Source: Acinetobacter beijerinckii CIP 110307 (lineage in GTDB: Bacteria; Pseudomonadota; Gammaproteobacteria; Pseudomonadales; Moraxellaceae). From it: a stretch of 64,000 nucleotides of DNA. Location of the stretch: assembly GCF_000369005.1 (NCBI RefSeq), contig NZ_KB849764.1:687086-751085 (forward strand). The letters run 5' to 3'. This document shows, in pieces, positions 9,104 to 18,303 of this stretch (position 1 is the stretch's first letter; each line of letters opens with the position of its first letter). The translations under genes were made by a program, and so were the position numbers. The notes under the pieces were generated by a model that saw nothing but the letters and a program-made list of their open reading frames with translations, was not told the DNA's origin and did not search any database.

Positions 9104-12100
9104 CTATTTACTCCAACGCAAGATATTCAATCGCAGTTTGAAGCGATTCAGGAATTGAGCGAATTTTTCAAATATGAGATACATCACAGGGGTGGTATAT
9201 AAGGTTAATAATTGACTCAGCGCCAATCCACCAACAATGGCAATCCCCAATGGTTGCCGCATTTCCGAGTCTTCTCCCCAACCGATTGCCAAAGGAATGG
9301 CACCCAATAAAGCTGCGGTATTGGTCATTAAAATCGGTCTAAAACGCAATGTTGCCGCAGCGATAATGCTGTCTAAATCGGTGTGACCTTGACGCCGTTG
9401 CTGCAAAGTAAAATCAATCAGCAAGATCGCATTTTTCACCACAATCCCGATTAGCAAAAAGATGCCTAACAAGGCAATCAGGCTAAACGGAATCTGAAAC
9501 AACCATAAGCTGAGTAAAGCGCCCAAAGCTGCTGTCGGAATGGTCGATAAAATGGTAAAAGGATGCACAATACTTTCATAAGTGATTCCTAAGACAATAA
9601 AAATCAGCACGATCACAGCCGCAATCAAAGCAGGCGTACTTAAACCAGCTTGAAGGCTTTCAGTTTCGACATCACGATCTGTCATCACAAAGATTTCTTT
9701 TGGCAGCATGATCTTTGGCAAGACCTGACGAATCGCAGCATCGGCCTGTTCATAGCTATAGCCTTTCTTCACCACGTACCCCACCCCCATAGCGGCAAAT
9801 TGATTTCGGCGATAAACCCGATCATTGCTAATGCCATAACTCCACGTAGCAAAATTGCTTAAGGGCACATAGATGCCTTGTTGATTTGGCACTTTCACAT
9901 CCGCCAAAGCTTCTGGATGTTCGGTAAAACGTTGGTCAACTTCCATCACCACATAGAATTGATCATTGCGATCATAAATTGTGGAAATCTGCCGTTGCGA
10001 GAAGGAGTTATTTAAAACACTGGAAATATTTTCAATATCAATACCCAATCGTTTTGCAGCTTCTCGGTCGATGTCTAAAGTAACATGCTGAGCGCCTTCA
10101 TCTCCTTGTGTTTCCACCTCTTCGAATTCGGGTAATTTGCCCATGGCCTCGGCAACTTTGGGTGCCCATTCACGCAGTAAGCTCACATTGTCAGATTGCA
10201 GTAGCAATAAATATTCCTGTGCATTGCCACTGGAAAAAGGATCATCCAATTCCAAATCCTGTTCAACATCCGCTGAGAATACGGCCCCAGCCTGCCAAGG
10301 TGCATTTTTCTTTAAACGCTCGACCACCTGTTTGGAGCTTAAACCGTCACGTTCAGCTTTTGGTTTGAGACTGACCATCAAAAATGAGTTGGTCATGCCA
10401 CCACCGCCACCTGAAGTGCCGACCACATCCTGCACCGCAGGATCTTTGAGTAAGGCTTGGTTAAATGCAGCAATTTTCGGCTGCATAATCTGAAAAGAAA
10501 AACCATCATCGCCTCGAATAAAGGCACCGACCCGACCCGTATCTTGTTCAGGTAAAACTCGTTTGGGCAATAAATTATAGATATAAACGGAAGCAATCAT
10601 TGCTCCCAACCACAACACAACGATCAGATAAGCATGCCTTAATACCCAATGGAGAGATCGAATATAGGATTGGCTCAGCCTCTGAATCAGATCATGGCTA
10701 TAACGATACAGTCGTTGAGGTTGATTGAGAGATAAAGGTTTTAAACAACGTGCCGACAAACTTGGGGTTAAGATCAAGGAAACAAAGACCGATAACACCA
10801 ACACAAAAACCAGTGTTAGCGAAAACTCTCTAAATAAGCGTTCAATCACACCGCCCATAAACAACACTGAAAGGAAAATCACCATCAATGCCAGATTCAT
10901 GGCAATTAAGGTAAAACCAACCTCTTGAATGCCTTTTACCGCGGCTTGTGCAGGTGAATCACCTTGCTCGATATAGCGTTCAATATTTTCGAGCACCACT
11001 ATGGCATCATCAACCACCAAACCAATCGCAACAATAATCGCCATAATCGACAGATTATTCAGGGAAAATCCAGCCAAATAAATCAGACTGCATACACCAA
11101 TTAAGGTGACCAGCAGTGCCATAGCAGGAATCACCGCACTTTGTAATCGCCCTAACATCAGCACCACGACGATCACCACCAACAACATGGATAAAAACAA
11201 AGTATCCCTTGCTTCTTCTAAGCTGTTACGGACAATATTTGAACCATCCATCACCACAGTTAACTGTGCATCACGTGGCATTAGCTCACGTAAAGCAGGC
11301 AATTTTGCTTTGATCAGATCAATGGTCGCTACGGTATTGGCATTGGGCTGTCGGCTAATCTTTAATATCACCGCAGGTTGCCCATTATGAAAACCACTGA
11401 CATAACGGTTTTCAACCGAATCACTGACCGTGGCAATATCTTTTAAGCGGATCACCCCTTGATCAGTGTGTCGGATAATCAGATCCGCAAAATCTTGGGC
11501 AGTTTTTAGTTCTGTTGATAAGGTCACTTGCCAACGTAATTGCTGTTGCTCAACCACACCCAATGCCTGTACCACATTACTTTTCGCGACCGCCTGCCGC
11601 ACTTGCTCTAGTGACATCCCCTTTGAAACTAAAGCACTTGGATTGATGGTGATACGTACAGCTGGCATAGAAGCACCATCAATCGCAACTTCACCGACCC
11701 CGCTGATCTGGGCCAAATTGGGTTGTAATTGTTGAGATGCAATTTTGTATAGCTTTGCAGCAGAAAGCTGTTTAGAACTCAGTGCCAAATAGAAAATCGG
11801 ACTTTGGCTTGGGTTGATTTTGAAATATTCGGGTGGACTCGGCATACCTGCGGGTAACTGTGACATCGCAGCATTGATAGCAGCCTGAACCTCACGCGCA
11901 GCTTCATTGATATCAGTATTCAAATCAAAGTGTAAAACCACTTGGGTCGAACTTTGATTACTGGACGCGTTAATCGCTTTAACACCCGATACACCCATCA
12001 TGGCGCGTTCTAAAGGTGTTGCTACAGTTGCAGACATACTTTCTGGACTGGCACCAAGCAAATTCGCCCTGACGACAATGGTAGGAATATCCGCTTGCGG

Positions 12101-12211
12101 TAATGCGGCAACAGGTAGGCGTAAATAGGCCAATATACCGAGCAGAACGATGGCTACACCCAACAACACGCTGGCAACAGGCCGTTGCACAAACACAGAC
12201 AGCAACGTCAT
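9104..12211 (-). CDS. RND multidrug efflux pump subunit (MdtC/MuxC-like)
   Basis: 1035-residue inner-membrane proton antiporter of the HAE-RND type. It has the usual 12 transmembrane segments with two large periplasmic loops. The TM4 proton-relay motif GLVVDDAIVVLENIERY is present, as is the N-terminal FVQRPVASVLLGVAIVLLG start. Its start overlaps the stop of the upstream pump gene by four bases (ATGA), so the two are translationally coupled. Two different RND subunits in tandem is the mark of the MdtABC/MuxABC class, in which the pump is a heterotrimer of both proteins. B versus C role is inferred from order only. Confidence 0.92.
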   Translation of the reverse strand: MTLLSVFVQRPVASVLLGVAIVLLGILAYLRLPVAALPQADIPTIVVRANLLGASPESMSATVATPLERAMMGVSGVKAINASSNQSSTQVVLHFDLNTDINEAAREVQAAINAAMSQLPAGMPSPPEYFKINPSQSPIFYLALSSKQLSAAKLYKIASQQLQPNLAQISGVGEVAIDGASMPAVRITINPSALVSKGMSLEQVRQAVAKSNVVQALGVVEQQQLRWQVTLSTELKTAQDFADLIIRHTDQGVIRLKDIATVSDSVENRYVSGFHNGQPAVILKISRQPNANTVATIDLIKAKLPALRELMPRDAQLTVVMDGSNIVRNSLEEARDTLFLSMLLVVIVVVLMLGRLQSAVIPAMALLVTLIGVCSLIYLAGFSLNNLSIMAIIVAIGLVVDDAIVVLENIERYIEQGDSPAQAAVKGIQEVGFTLIAMNLALMVIFLSVLFMGGVIERLFREFSLTLVFVLVLSVFVSLILTPSLSARCLKPLSLNQPQRLYRYSHDLIQRLSQSYIRSLHWVLRHAYLIVVLWLGAMIASVYIYNLLPKRVLPEQDTGRVGAFIRGDDGFSFQIMQPKIAAFNQALLKDPAVQDVVGTSGGGGGMTNSFLMVSLKPKAERDGLSSKQVVERLKKNAPWQAGAVFSADVEQDLELDDPFSSGNAQEYLLLLQSDNVSLLREWAPKVAEAMGKLPEFEEVETQGDEGAQHVTLDIDREAAKRLGIDIENISSVLNNSFSQRQISTIYDRNDQFYVVMEVDQRFTEHPEALADVKVPNQQGIYVPLSNFATWSYGISNDRVYRRNQFAAMGVGYVVKKGYSYEQADAAIRQVLPKIMLPKEIFVMTDRDVETESLQAGLSTPALIAAVIVLIFIVLGITYESIVHPFTILSTIPTAALGALLSLWLFQIPFSLIALLGIFLLIGIVVKNAILLIDFTLQQRRQGHTDLDSIIAAATLRFRPILMTNTAALLGAIPLAIGWGEDSEMRQPLGIAIVGGLALSQLLTLYTTPVMYLIFEKFAQFLNRFKLRLNILRWSK

Positions 12212-15200
12212 TGCGAGGCTCCTGTCTGATCTGTAAGCCTGTTTGAGTCAATTTGCGTTGCTTGTAGACGATCAAAAAACAGATACACCACAGGTGTGGT
12301 AAACAAGGTCAGTACCTGACTCACCAATAGACCACCCATCATCACTAAGCCTAATGGTTGACGAAGTTCAGCCCCTGAACCTGAAGCCAGCATGAGCGGA
12401 ATTGCACCGACCACTGCGGCCAGTGTGGTCATCAAAATCGGGCGGAAACGTAATAAAGCAGCCTGATAAATGGCTTGCTCAGCCGACAAGCCCTGATGAC
12501 GTTGCGCTGCAAGCGCAAAATCGACCATCATGATGCCGTTTTTCTTGACCAAGCCAATCAATAAAATAATCCCGATCAGCGCAATCATGTCCAATGGTCT
12601 CCCCACCATAAACAAGGCCAATAAAGCCCCAATTGCAGCAGAAGGTAAGGTTGAAAGAATAGTAACTGGATGAATAAAACTCTCGTACAGCATGCCCAGC
12701 ACAATATACATGGTCACAATCGCAGCAATCACCAACCAAAAGGTATGTTGCTGTGAATTTTCAAAAGCGGCGGCGGCCCCTTGCAGTTGAACCTGTAGCT
12801 CTGGCGGTAGCTCGAGGCTTTGCTTCACTTGCTCAATCGCAGCAATCGCTTCGCCTAAAGACACATCCTTGGCTAAATTAAAGGAAATGCCAACGGCAGG
12901 AAATTGTGACTGCTGCTGTAAAAGAATCGGCGCATGTTTTTCGACAATCGTAGCAACAGAACTCAATAAAATCGGCTGTCCCTGATTATTATGAATATAG
13001 GTTTGCTGTAAAGCCTCAATGCCTTGGGTCAGTTGAGGATCTAACTCTAAAACAATACGGTATTGATTGGATTGCGTGTATAAAGTTGCGATTTGCCGCT
13101 GCGCAAATAGATTTTGCAAAGCCAAACTAATGTCTTCAACACTCAAACCTAAACGTGCAGCCGCATCACGATTGACCTCGATATAGGCCTGTAAACCCCG
13201 CCCTGCATCTTCACTGCTCACTGCTGCAAATGCAGGCTGCTGGCGCAAGGCCTGAACCAGCTGAGGTGTCCATTCCTCAACCAATTGATTTTTCGGTGCA
13301 GTCACACTCAGTTGATATTGGGTGCGGCTAATTTTGTCTTCAATACTCAACTCTTGGACAGGTTGCATCCAGCCTTTAATCCCATGTACCTGTGCAAAGT
13401 TTTCACTCAGCCGCGCCATCACTTCCGCAGCAGATTCACGTTCAGCATGGGGTTTTAAATTCACCAGAATACGCCCATTGCTTAACTTTGGATTATTGGC
13501 ATCCACACCAATAAAGGAAGATAAGCTGGCAACCGCTGGATCTTTTGCAATCACTGCTGCTAGAGCTTGTTGGCGTTCGCTCATGGCCTGAAATGAAATC
13601 TGGTCAGGGGCTTCAGTGACCACCTGAATGACACCATTGTCCTGTACAGGGAAAAAGCCCTTAGGAATCGACCAATACAGTAGTCCCGCCAGTAGCACTG
13701 TTGCCAACATCACCATCAAGGTCAGTAATTGGTGTCGAAGTACCCATTGCAACAACTTGGCATAATGCTGAATCACACGATCCAGACTCCAACGACTCGG
13801 TTGCTCTGCATGCTTCGGTGCATCTTTGAGTAAATAGGCACACATCATTGGGGTCAAGGTCAGAGACACCAGCAAAGACAGTGCAATCGCTGCTGCCAGT
13901 GTCACGGCAAACTCATGGAACAGCCGCCCAACGACATCGCCCATGAACAGCAAAGGAATCAAAACTGCAATCAGGGAAATCGTCAAAGAAATGAGGGTAA
14001 AGCCAATTTCTTTTGATCCTTTCAGTGCTGCTTGCAACATGCTTTCACCTGATTCCCGGTGTCGTGCAATATTTTCAAGCATCACGATGGCATCATCTAC
14101 GACGAAGCCTGTGGCAATGGTTAATGCCATTAAAGTCAGGTTATTGACCGAGAAACCAAGGAAATACATCAGTACAAAAGTACCGATAATCGACAGCAGT
14201 ACGGCAATACTTGGAATCAGGGTCGCAGCAAAATTACGTAGAAACAGGAAGGTGACCAACACCACCAGACACACGGCGAAGACCAATTCTTTTTGCACAT
14301 CTTTAATCGAGCTCCGAATACTTTCGGTTCGATCAGTGAGTACGCGAATGTGAACATTTTCAGGTAGATTCTGTTGTAACTCAGGTAGAATTTTTTTGAT
14401 TTGATCTGCCACCTCAATCACATTGGCATTGGGTTGTCGCTGAATATTCACCAAAATAGCAGATTGGCTATCCGCCCACGCTGCCATATAACGATCTTCA
14501 CTGCCCTCAAGCACTTGTGCGACATCTTTTAAACGAATCGGTGCGCCATTGTTCCAACGTAAAATCAGGTTTTCATAATCGGCGATCGAACGCATCTGAT
14601 CATTGGCATCTAACATGGTCGATCGAAAAGGCCCATCAAAACTCCCTTTTGGTTGATTGGCATTGGCAGCAGCAATCGCAGCACGCACATCTTCAGCACT
14701 GAGCTTAAATGCTGCAAGCGCAGTTGGATTCATCTGCACACGGATCGCAGGACGTTGTCCACCTGCAAGGCTGACCATTCCTACACCTGAAAGCTGCGAC
14801 AGTTTTTGTGCGACTCGCGTATCAACCATGTCGTAGACCGTGGTCAATGGCAAACTGTCAGAACTGATCGCAAGGGTAATCAAAGGTACATCGGCAGGAT
14901 TCACTTTGCGATAAATCGGTGGCGTCGGTAAATCATTGGGCAATTTACTGCTGGCAGTACTCAAGGCCGATTGTACTTCTTGCTCGACAATACCCAGTTC
15001 GGCAGATAACTCAAATTGCAGGGTGATCACCGATGCGCCCACTGAACTGTTTGAAGACATTTGCTTCAAACCCGCAATCTTGCCCATCTCCCGTTCTAAA
15101 GGTGAGCTGATGGTTCGTTGCACCGTATCTGGATTTGCACCTGGCTGAAAGGTGTAAATCTGAATAATCGGATAATCGACTTGTGGCAATGCTGACACAG

Positions 15201-15297
15201 GTAACATGCGCCAAACCAGTAGACCACTGAAAAATAGCGCCAACATCAATAAAGTGGTGGCGACGGGTCGTAAAATAAAAAAACTGGAAATATTCAT
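12208..15297 (-). CDS. RND multidrug efflux pump subunit (MdtB/MuxB-like)
   Basis: 1029-residue HAE-RND antiporter, the first of two paralogous pump subunits. It opens with FFILRPVATTLLMLALFF (TM1) and carries the TM4 proton-relay aspartates in GFVVDDAIVMLENI and a second set of six C-terminal helices (LVIAAIVTMYIVLGMLYES and following). It starts four bases after the adaptor stop and ends overlapping the next pump gene by four bases. It should form a heterotrimer with the 9104-12211 product, using the periplasmic adaptor upstream and the outer-membrane lipoprotein downstream. Substrates are not predictable here. Confidence 0.92.
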   Translation of the reverse strand: MNISSFFILRPVATTLLMLALFFSGLLVWRMLPVSALPQVDYPIIQIYTFQPGANPDTVQRTISSPLEREMGKIAGLKQMSSNSSVGASVITLQFELSAELGIVEQEVQSALSTASSKLPNDLPTPPIYRKVNPADVPLITLAISSDSLPLTTVYDMVDTRVAQKLSQLSGVGMVSLAGGQRPAIRVQMNPTALAAFKLSAEDVRAAIAAANANQPKGSFDGPFRSTMLDANDQMRSIADYENLILRWNNGAPIRLKDVAQVLEGSEDRYMAAWADSQSAILVNIQRQPNANVIEVADQIKKILPELQQNLPENVHIRVLTDRTESIRSSIKDVQKELVFAVCLVVLVTFLFLRNFAATLIPSIAVLLSIIGTFVLMYFLGFSVNNLTLMALTIATGFVVDDAIVMLENIARHRESGESMLQAALKGSKEIGFTLISLTISLIAVLIPLLFMGDVVGRLFHEFAVTLAAAIALSLLVSLTLTPMMCAYLLKDAPKHAEQPSRWSLDRVIQHYAKLLQWVLRHQLLTLMVMLATVLLAGLLYWSIPKGFFPVQDNGVIQVVTEAPDQISFQAMSERQQALAAVIAKDPAVASLSSFIGVDANNPKLSNGRILVNLKPHAERESAAEVMARLSENFAQVHGIKGWMQPVQELSIEDKISRTQYQLSVTAPKNQLVEEWTPQLVQALRQQPAFAAVSSEDAGRGLQAYIEVNRDAAARLGLSVEDISLALQNLFAQRQIATLYTQSNQYRIVLELDPQLTQGIEALQQTYIHNNQGQPILLSSVATIVEKHAPILLQQQSQFPAVGISFNLAKDVSLGEAIAAIEQVKQSLELPPELQVQLQGAAAAFENSQQHTFWLVIAAIVTMYIVLGMLYESFIHPVTILSTLPSAAIGALLALFMVGRPLDMIALIGIILLIGLVKKNGIMMVDFALAAQRHQGLSAEQAIYQAALLRFRPILMTTLAAVVGAIPLMLASGSGAELRQPLGLVMMGGLLVSQVLTLFTTPVVYLFFDRLQATQIDSNRLTDQTGASQ

Positions 15298-15301
15298 ACG
15301 C

Positions 15302-16513
15302 TTACCCAGCTACAGTTTTTGCGGGTATTGGCTTAGACACATCATCCTGAATGACTTGTACTTCTTGCCCTTCTGAAAGTCGATCAATCCCCTCTAACAC
15401 CACCCGTTCATTGCCCTGAAGACCTTCAACAATTTCGGTCTGTCCTTGTGAAACCACACCCAGCTTTAACAGACGCACTTCGGCTTTATGTTCTTTATTG
15501 ACAATATAAACATAGGTGCCTTTTGCCCCATGTTGAATGGCATCACTCGGTAAATGCACCGCATTTTGCAAAGTTTTGGCATTTAAACGAACATTGACAA
15601 ATTGATTTGGAAATAAAGCATCATCGAGATTGGCAAACACAGCTTTGACTTTGAGTGTGCCAGTATTCAAATCAATCTGGTTATCCAGTGCTTGCACTGA
15701 GCCTGTGGCCAATTGCTTTTGTTCTGCACGATCCCAAGCACTGACTTGAATGCTTTGTTTATTTTTGGTGGCTTGGCGTATTGTATCTAAATAATTTTCT
15801 GCAATCGCAAACTGAATATACACAGGATGGATTTGGGTAATGCTCAGTAAACCTGTTGCTTCATTGGCTTGGATTAGATTGCCTGCATCTTTGAGACGAA
15901 AACCTACACGCCCCTCTATCGGTGCATATATTTTGGTATAAGACAGTTGTAACTTTGCCGCATCCACTTGTGCTTGACTGGCTTGCATCTGTCCCTTAAG
16001 TTGATTGACTAAGGCTTGCTGTTGATCGACCTGTTGCTTGGCAATCGAGTCTTGTTTATACAGCAACTGATAACGATTCAATTCGGTTTGTGCATTTTGC
16101 AACTGCGCTAAATTTTGTTGCTGTGTCCCTTGTGCCTGTGCCAATGCGACTTGAAATGGTGTTGGATCAATTTGTGCTAACAATTGTCCTTTCTTGATAT
16201 ATTGCCCCTCTTGGAAATACAGCTTTTGCAGCACACCAGACACCTGACTTTGCACATTCACCGTATTGGCTGGCAGAACTGTACCAATCGCCTTAATTTG
16301 TAATTGCAAATCACCCCGTTGTACCCCGACTACACGAACAGGCACAGGTTTGCTCCATTGGCTAAACGACTCTTGCTGATTGGCTTGTGACTTCTTCCAA
16401 TAATTCCATCCCCATGCAATCAGCAATAGAACTAGCAGTAATGCAATCAACCATTTGATTTTATTTGATCGAGAATGCTGTTGTGGTTTTAAATCAATCT
16501 GTTGTTCACTCAT
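15302..16513 (-). CDS. RND efflux periplasmic adaptor (MdtA-like membrane fusion protein)
   Basis: 403-residue HlyD/AcrA-type adaptor. One N-terminal membrane anchor (about 20-40, IKWLIALLLVLLLIAWGW) is followed by a biotinyl-lipoyl-like half (VNVQSQVSGVLQKLYFQEGQ), a long Gln-rich coiled-coil hairpin (about 125-190), the matching lipoyl half (KIYAPIEGRVGFRLKDAGN), and beta-barrel and membrane-proximal domains. It is the first gene of the operon adaptor-pump-pump-outer-membrane factor. Its promoter must lie in the 229-base spacer shared with the divergent sigma-factor gene at 16743, so iron signalling and efflux control elements are interleaved there. Confidence 0.93.
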   Translation of the reverse strand: MSEQQIDLKPQQHSRSNKIKWLIALLLVLLLIAWGWNYWKKSQANQQESFSQWSKPVPVRVVGVQRGDLQLQIKAIGTVLPANTVNVQSQVSGVLQKLYFQEGQYIKKGQLLAQIDPTPFQVALAQAQGTQQQNLAQLQNAQTELNRYQLLYKQDSIAKQQVDQQQALVNQLKGQMQASQAQVDAAKLQLSYTKIYAPIEGRVGFRLKDAGNLIQANEATGLLSITQIHPVYIQFAIAENYLDTIRQATKNKQSIQVSAWDRAEQKQLATGSVQALDNQIDLNTGTLKVKAVFANLDDALFPNQFVNVRLNAKTLQNAVHLPSDAIQHGAKGTYVYIVNKEHKAEVRLLKLGVVSQGQTEIVEGLQGNERVVLEGIDRLSEGQEVQVIQDDVSKPIPAKTVAG

Positions 16514-16660
16514 GACATGCTCTACTTAATCAAACGAAAGACATTAAAAAGATGGAAGAGATGGAAAACAAAAATTTTCCCTTACATTGGCTTAGTCGAA
16601 CGAAAATCAAAATCAGCTCAATTTTTTCTGTAAAAGTATGTATACAATTTTATTGATATT

Positions 16661-16679
16661 AAGAACAATTATCATTACT
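16661..16679. promoter_or_regulatory. Candidate Fur box upstream of the FecI-like sigma gene
   Basis: AAGAACAATTATCATTACT matches the 19-base Fur consensus at 12 of 19 positions by eye and contains back-to-back NATWAT-like hexamers (AATTAT, CATTAC). It lies about 64 bases before the sigma-factor start, where iron control of FecI-type genes is usual. The match is moderate. Confidence 0.5.
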
Positions 16680-16742
16680 ATTTGAAAATATTTTTCATCC
16701 TCTTGTGATTGGCTTCTCCCCGCCAATATCTGGACTCCCGTC

Positions 16743-17258
16743 ATGAACCTAAATGTAGAAAAACAGTTATGGTTTAGCCGCGTTTATCAAGCCCAGCAAA
16801 GCACGCTGTTGTCATGGTTTAAGCATAAACTGCAACATCATCACCAATCTGAAGATTTGAGTCAGGAGGTGTTCTACCGCGCCTTAAAAAGCGACTATTG
16901 CTTTGAAAAGATTAAAGAACCTCAGGCATGGTTAATGGGCATCGCCAAACATGTGATCATTGACCATTGGCGTCGCCAACATATAGAACATTTATATTTA
17001 GATGCATTGGCACAGTTGCCCGAAGAATACTATCCCTCTGCTGAACATGAGGTCTGTATTCGTGAAACGCTTTATCAAGTGCATTTGATGTTGGAAAAGC
17101 TACCTCAGCGTACCTCACAGGTGTTTTTATTATCACAATTGGATGGACTAACTTATCGTGCGATTAGTGAAAAGCTGGATATTTCAGAAGCAACGGTCAA
17201 AAGAGAGATGAAACAGGCTTTCTTGGCCTGCATAAGTCTTTATAATCAGACCGATTAA
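16743..17258 (+). CDS. FecI-like ECF RNA polymerase sigma factor
   Basis: 171-residue ECF sigma factor of the iron-starvation group. Region 2 is seen in EDLSQEVFYRALKS and AWLMGIAKHVIIDHWRRQ, and region 4 in LPQRTSQVFLLSQLDGLTYR followed by AISEKLDISEATVKREM. It is followed after 22 bases by a FecR-like gene and then a receptor with an N-terminal STN domain. This is the complete FecI-FecR-FecA arrangement in which ligand binding at the outer membrane releases the sigma factor to transcribe the receptor. No strong ribosome binding site is visible before ATG at 16743. Confidence 0.92.
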   Translation: MNLNVEKQLWFSRVYQAQQSTLLSWFKHKLQHHHQSEDLSQEVFYRALKSDYCFEKIKEPQAWLMGIAKHVIIDHWRRQHIEHLYLDALAQLPEEYYPSAEHEVCIRETLYQVHLMLEKLPQRTSQVFLLSQLDGLTYRAISEKLDISEATVKREMKQAFLACISLYNQTD

Positions 17259-17280
17259 TTGCTGAATTTACTTTTCTGCT

Positions 17281-18237
17281 ATGTCTCAATCCCCTATAAT
17301 TCCTGATCAGATATTGGACCAAGCCGCAGATTGGCTGGTGCTATTACATTCAGGTGAAATGACCGAGCTACAACAGCAACAATTTGAACATTGGCAAGCA
17401 GAAAAACAAGAACATGCCCTCGCTATTCAGCACATCAATAAATTTACACACGGCTTATCAGGTTTATCCAACCATTTTCCCTCAGAATCCTTAGTCCAGT
17501 CCAAGCAAAAATTTAATCTGAGCAGGAAACGAAATATGCTGCTCAGCCTGTCAGGATTGATGGTTATCGGTTGCGGCATATATCTATTGCCTTGGGCAAA
17601 ATGGCAGTCTGATGATCATACCAAGGTCGGTGAAATTAAAACCATTGTATTGCAAGATGGTTCAACCTTGATCTTGGCCAGTGATAGTTATATCAAGGTG
17701 GATTTCTCCGAACAGACTCGGCAAATTCAACTGATCGAAGGTGAAATTTATATCCAAACCGCCAAAGATCCACAACACCGCCCCTTTATGGTCAACACCA
17801 AAGATGGTGCGATTGAAGCTTTAGGCACTCAATTTACGGTGCGCCAAGAACAAGATGATCAAACTCGGGTCAAAGTCTATCAACATGCTGTTGCTTTACA
17901 GCCGCAGGATTCTGGGCAACGGCAGATTTTACAGCAAGGTCAACGTGCATATTTCGACAGTCAACAGATCTCTAAACCGTTGCCATTGAATAATGAGCAA
18001 CCTTACTGGACTCAACAATTACTGGTGGTAGAACAATGGCCACTAGAAAAGGTCATTGGTGAACTGTATCGATATAAAAAAGGCACTTATTTCATCGAGC
18101 CAGCATTAAAAGACCTTCGCGTTTCAGGCGTGTTTTCATTAAAGAATCCTCAACAAAGCTTAGAGACACTGGCCTATACGCATCAACTTGAGCTGAGCTA
18201 CTACACTCCATATGTATTAAAAATAAAAAAAAGATAA
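17281..18237 (+). CDS. FecR-like transmembrane sigma regulator
   Basis: 318-residue single-pass inner-membrane protein that keeps the FecI-like sigma inactive or primes it. The cytoplasmic N-terminal part is DUF4880-like (ILDQAADWLVLLHSGEMTE ... HWQAE). One membrane helix lies near residues 81-102 (MLLSLSGLMVIGCGIYLLPW). The periplasmic FecR domain (TIVLQDGSTLILASDSYIKV ... IEALGTQFTVRQ) is followed by a C-terminal secretin/TonB-like domain that contacts the receptor STN domain. It is placed between the sigma and receptor genes. Its stop is 66 bases before the receptor start. Confidence 0.92.
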   Translation: MSQSPIIPDQILDQAADWLVLLHSGEMTELQQQQFEHWQAEKQEHALAIQHINKFTHGLSGLSNHFPSESLVQSKQKFNLSRKRNMLLSLSGLMVIGCGIYLLPWAKWQSDDHTKVGEIKTIVLQDGSTLILASDSYIKVDFSEQTRQIQLIEGEIYIQTAKDPQHRPFMVNTKDGAIEALGTQFTVRQEQDDQTRVKVYQHAVALQPQDSGQRQILQQGQRAYFDSQQISKPLPLNNEQPYWTQQLLVVEQWPLEKVIGELYRYKKGTYFIEPALKDLRVSGVFSLKNPQQSLETLAYTHQLELSYYTPYVLKIKKR

Positions 18238-18303
18238 AAAGATGATCCTTTTTTCAATCTGATCCGACTTATAGAGAAATACACTCCCAGTTGAGAAGAC
18301 CAC

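Noticed and set aside
18226-18262. Possible attenuator between FecR-like and receptor genes (AAAAAG ... CTTTTT)
   Set aside because: The stem is six bases of nearly pure A-T pairs; too weak to call.
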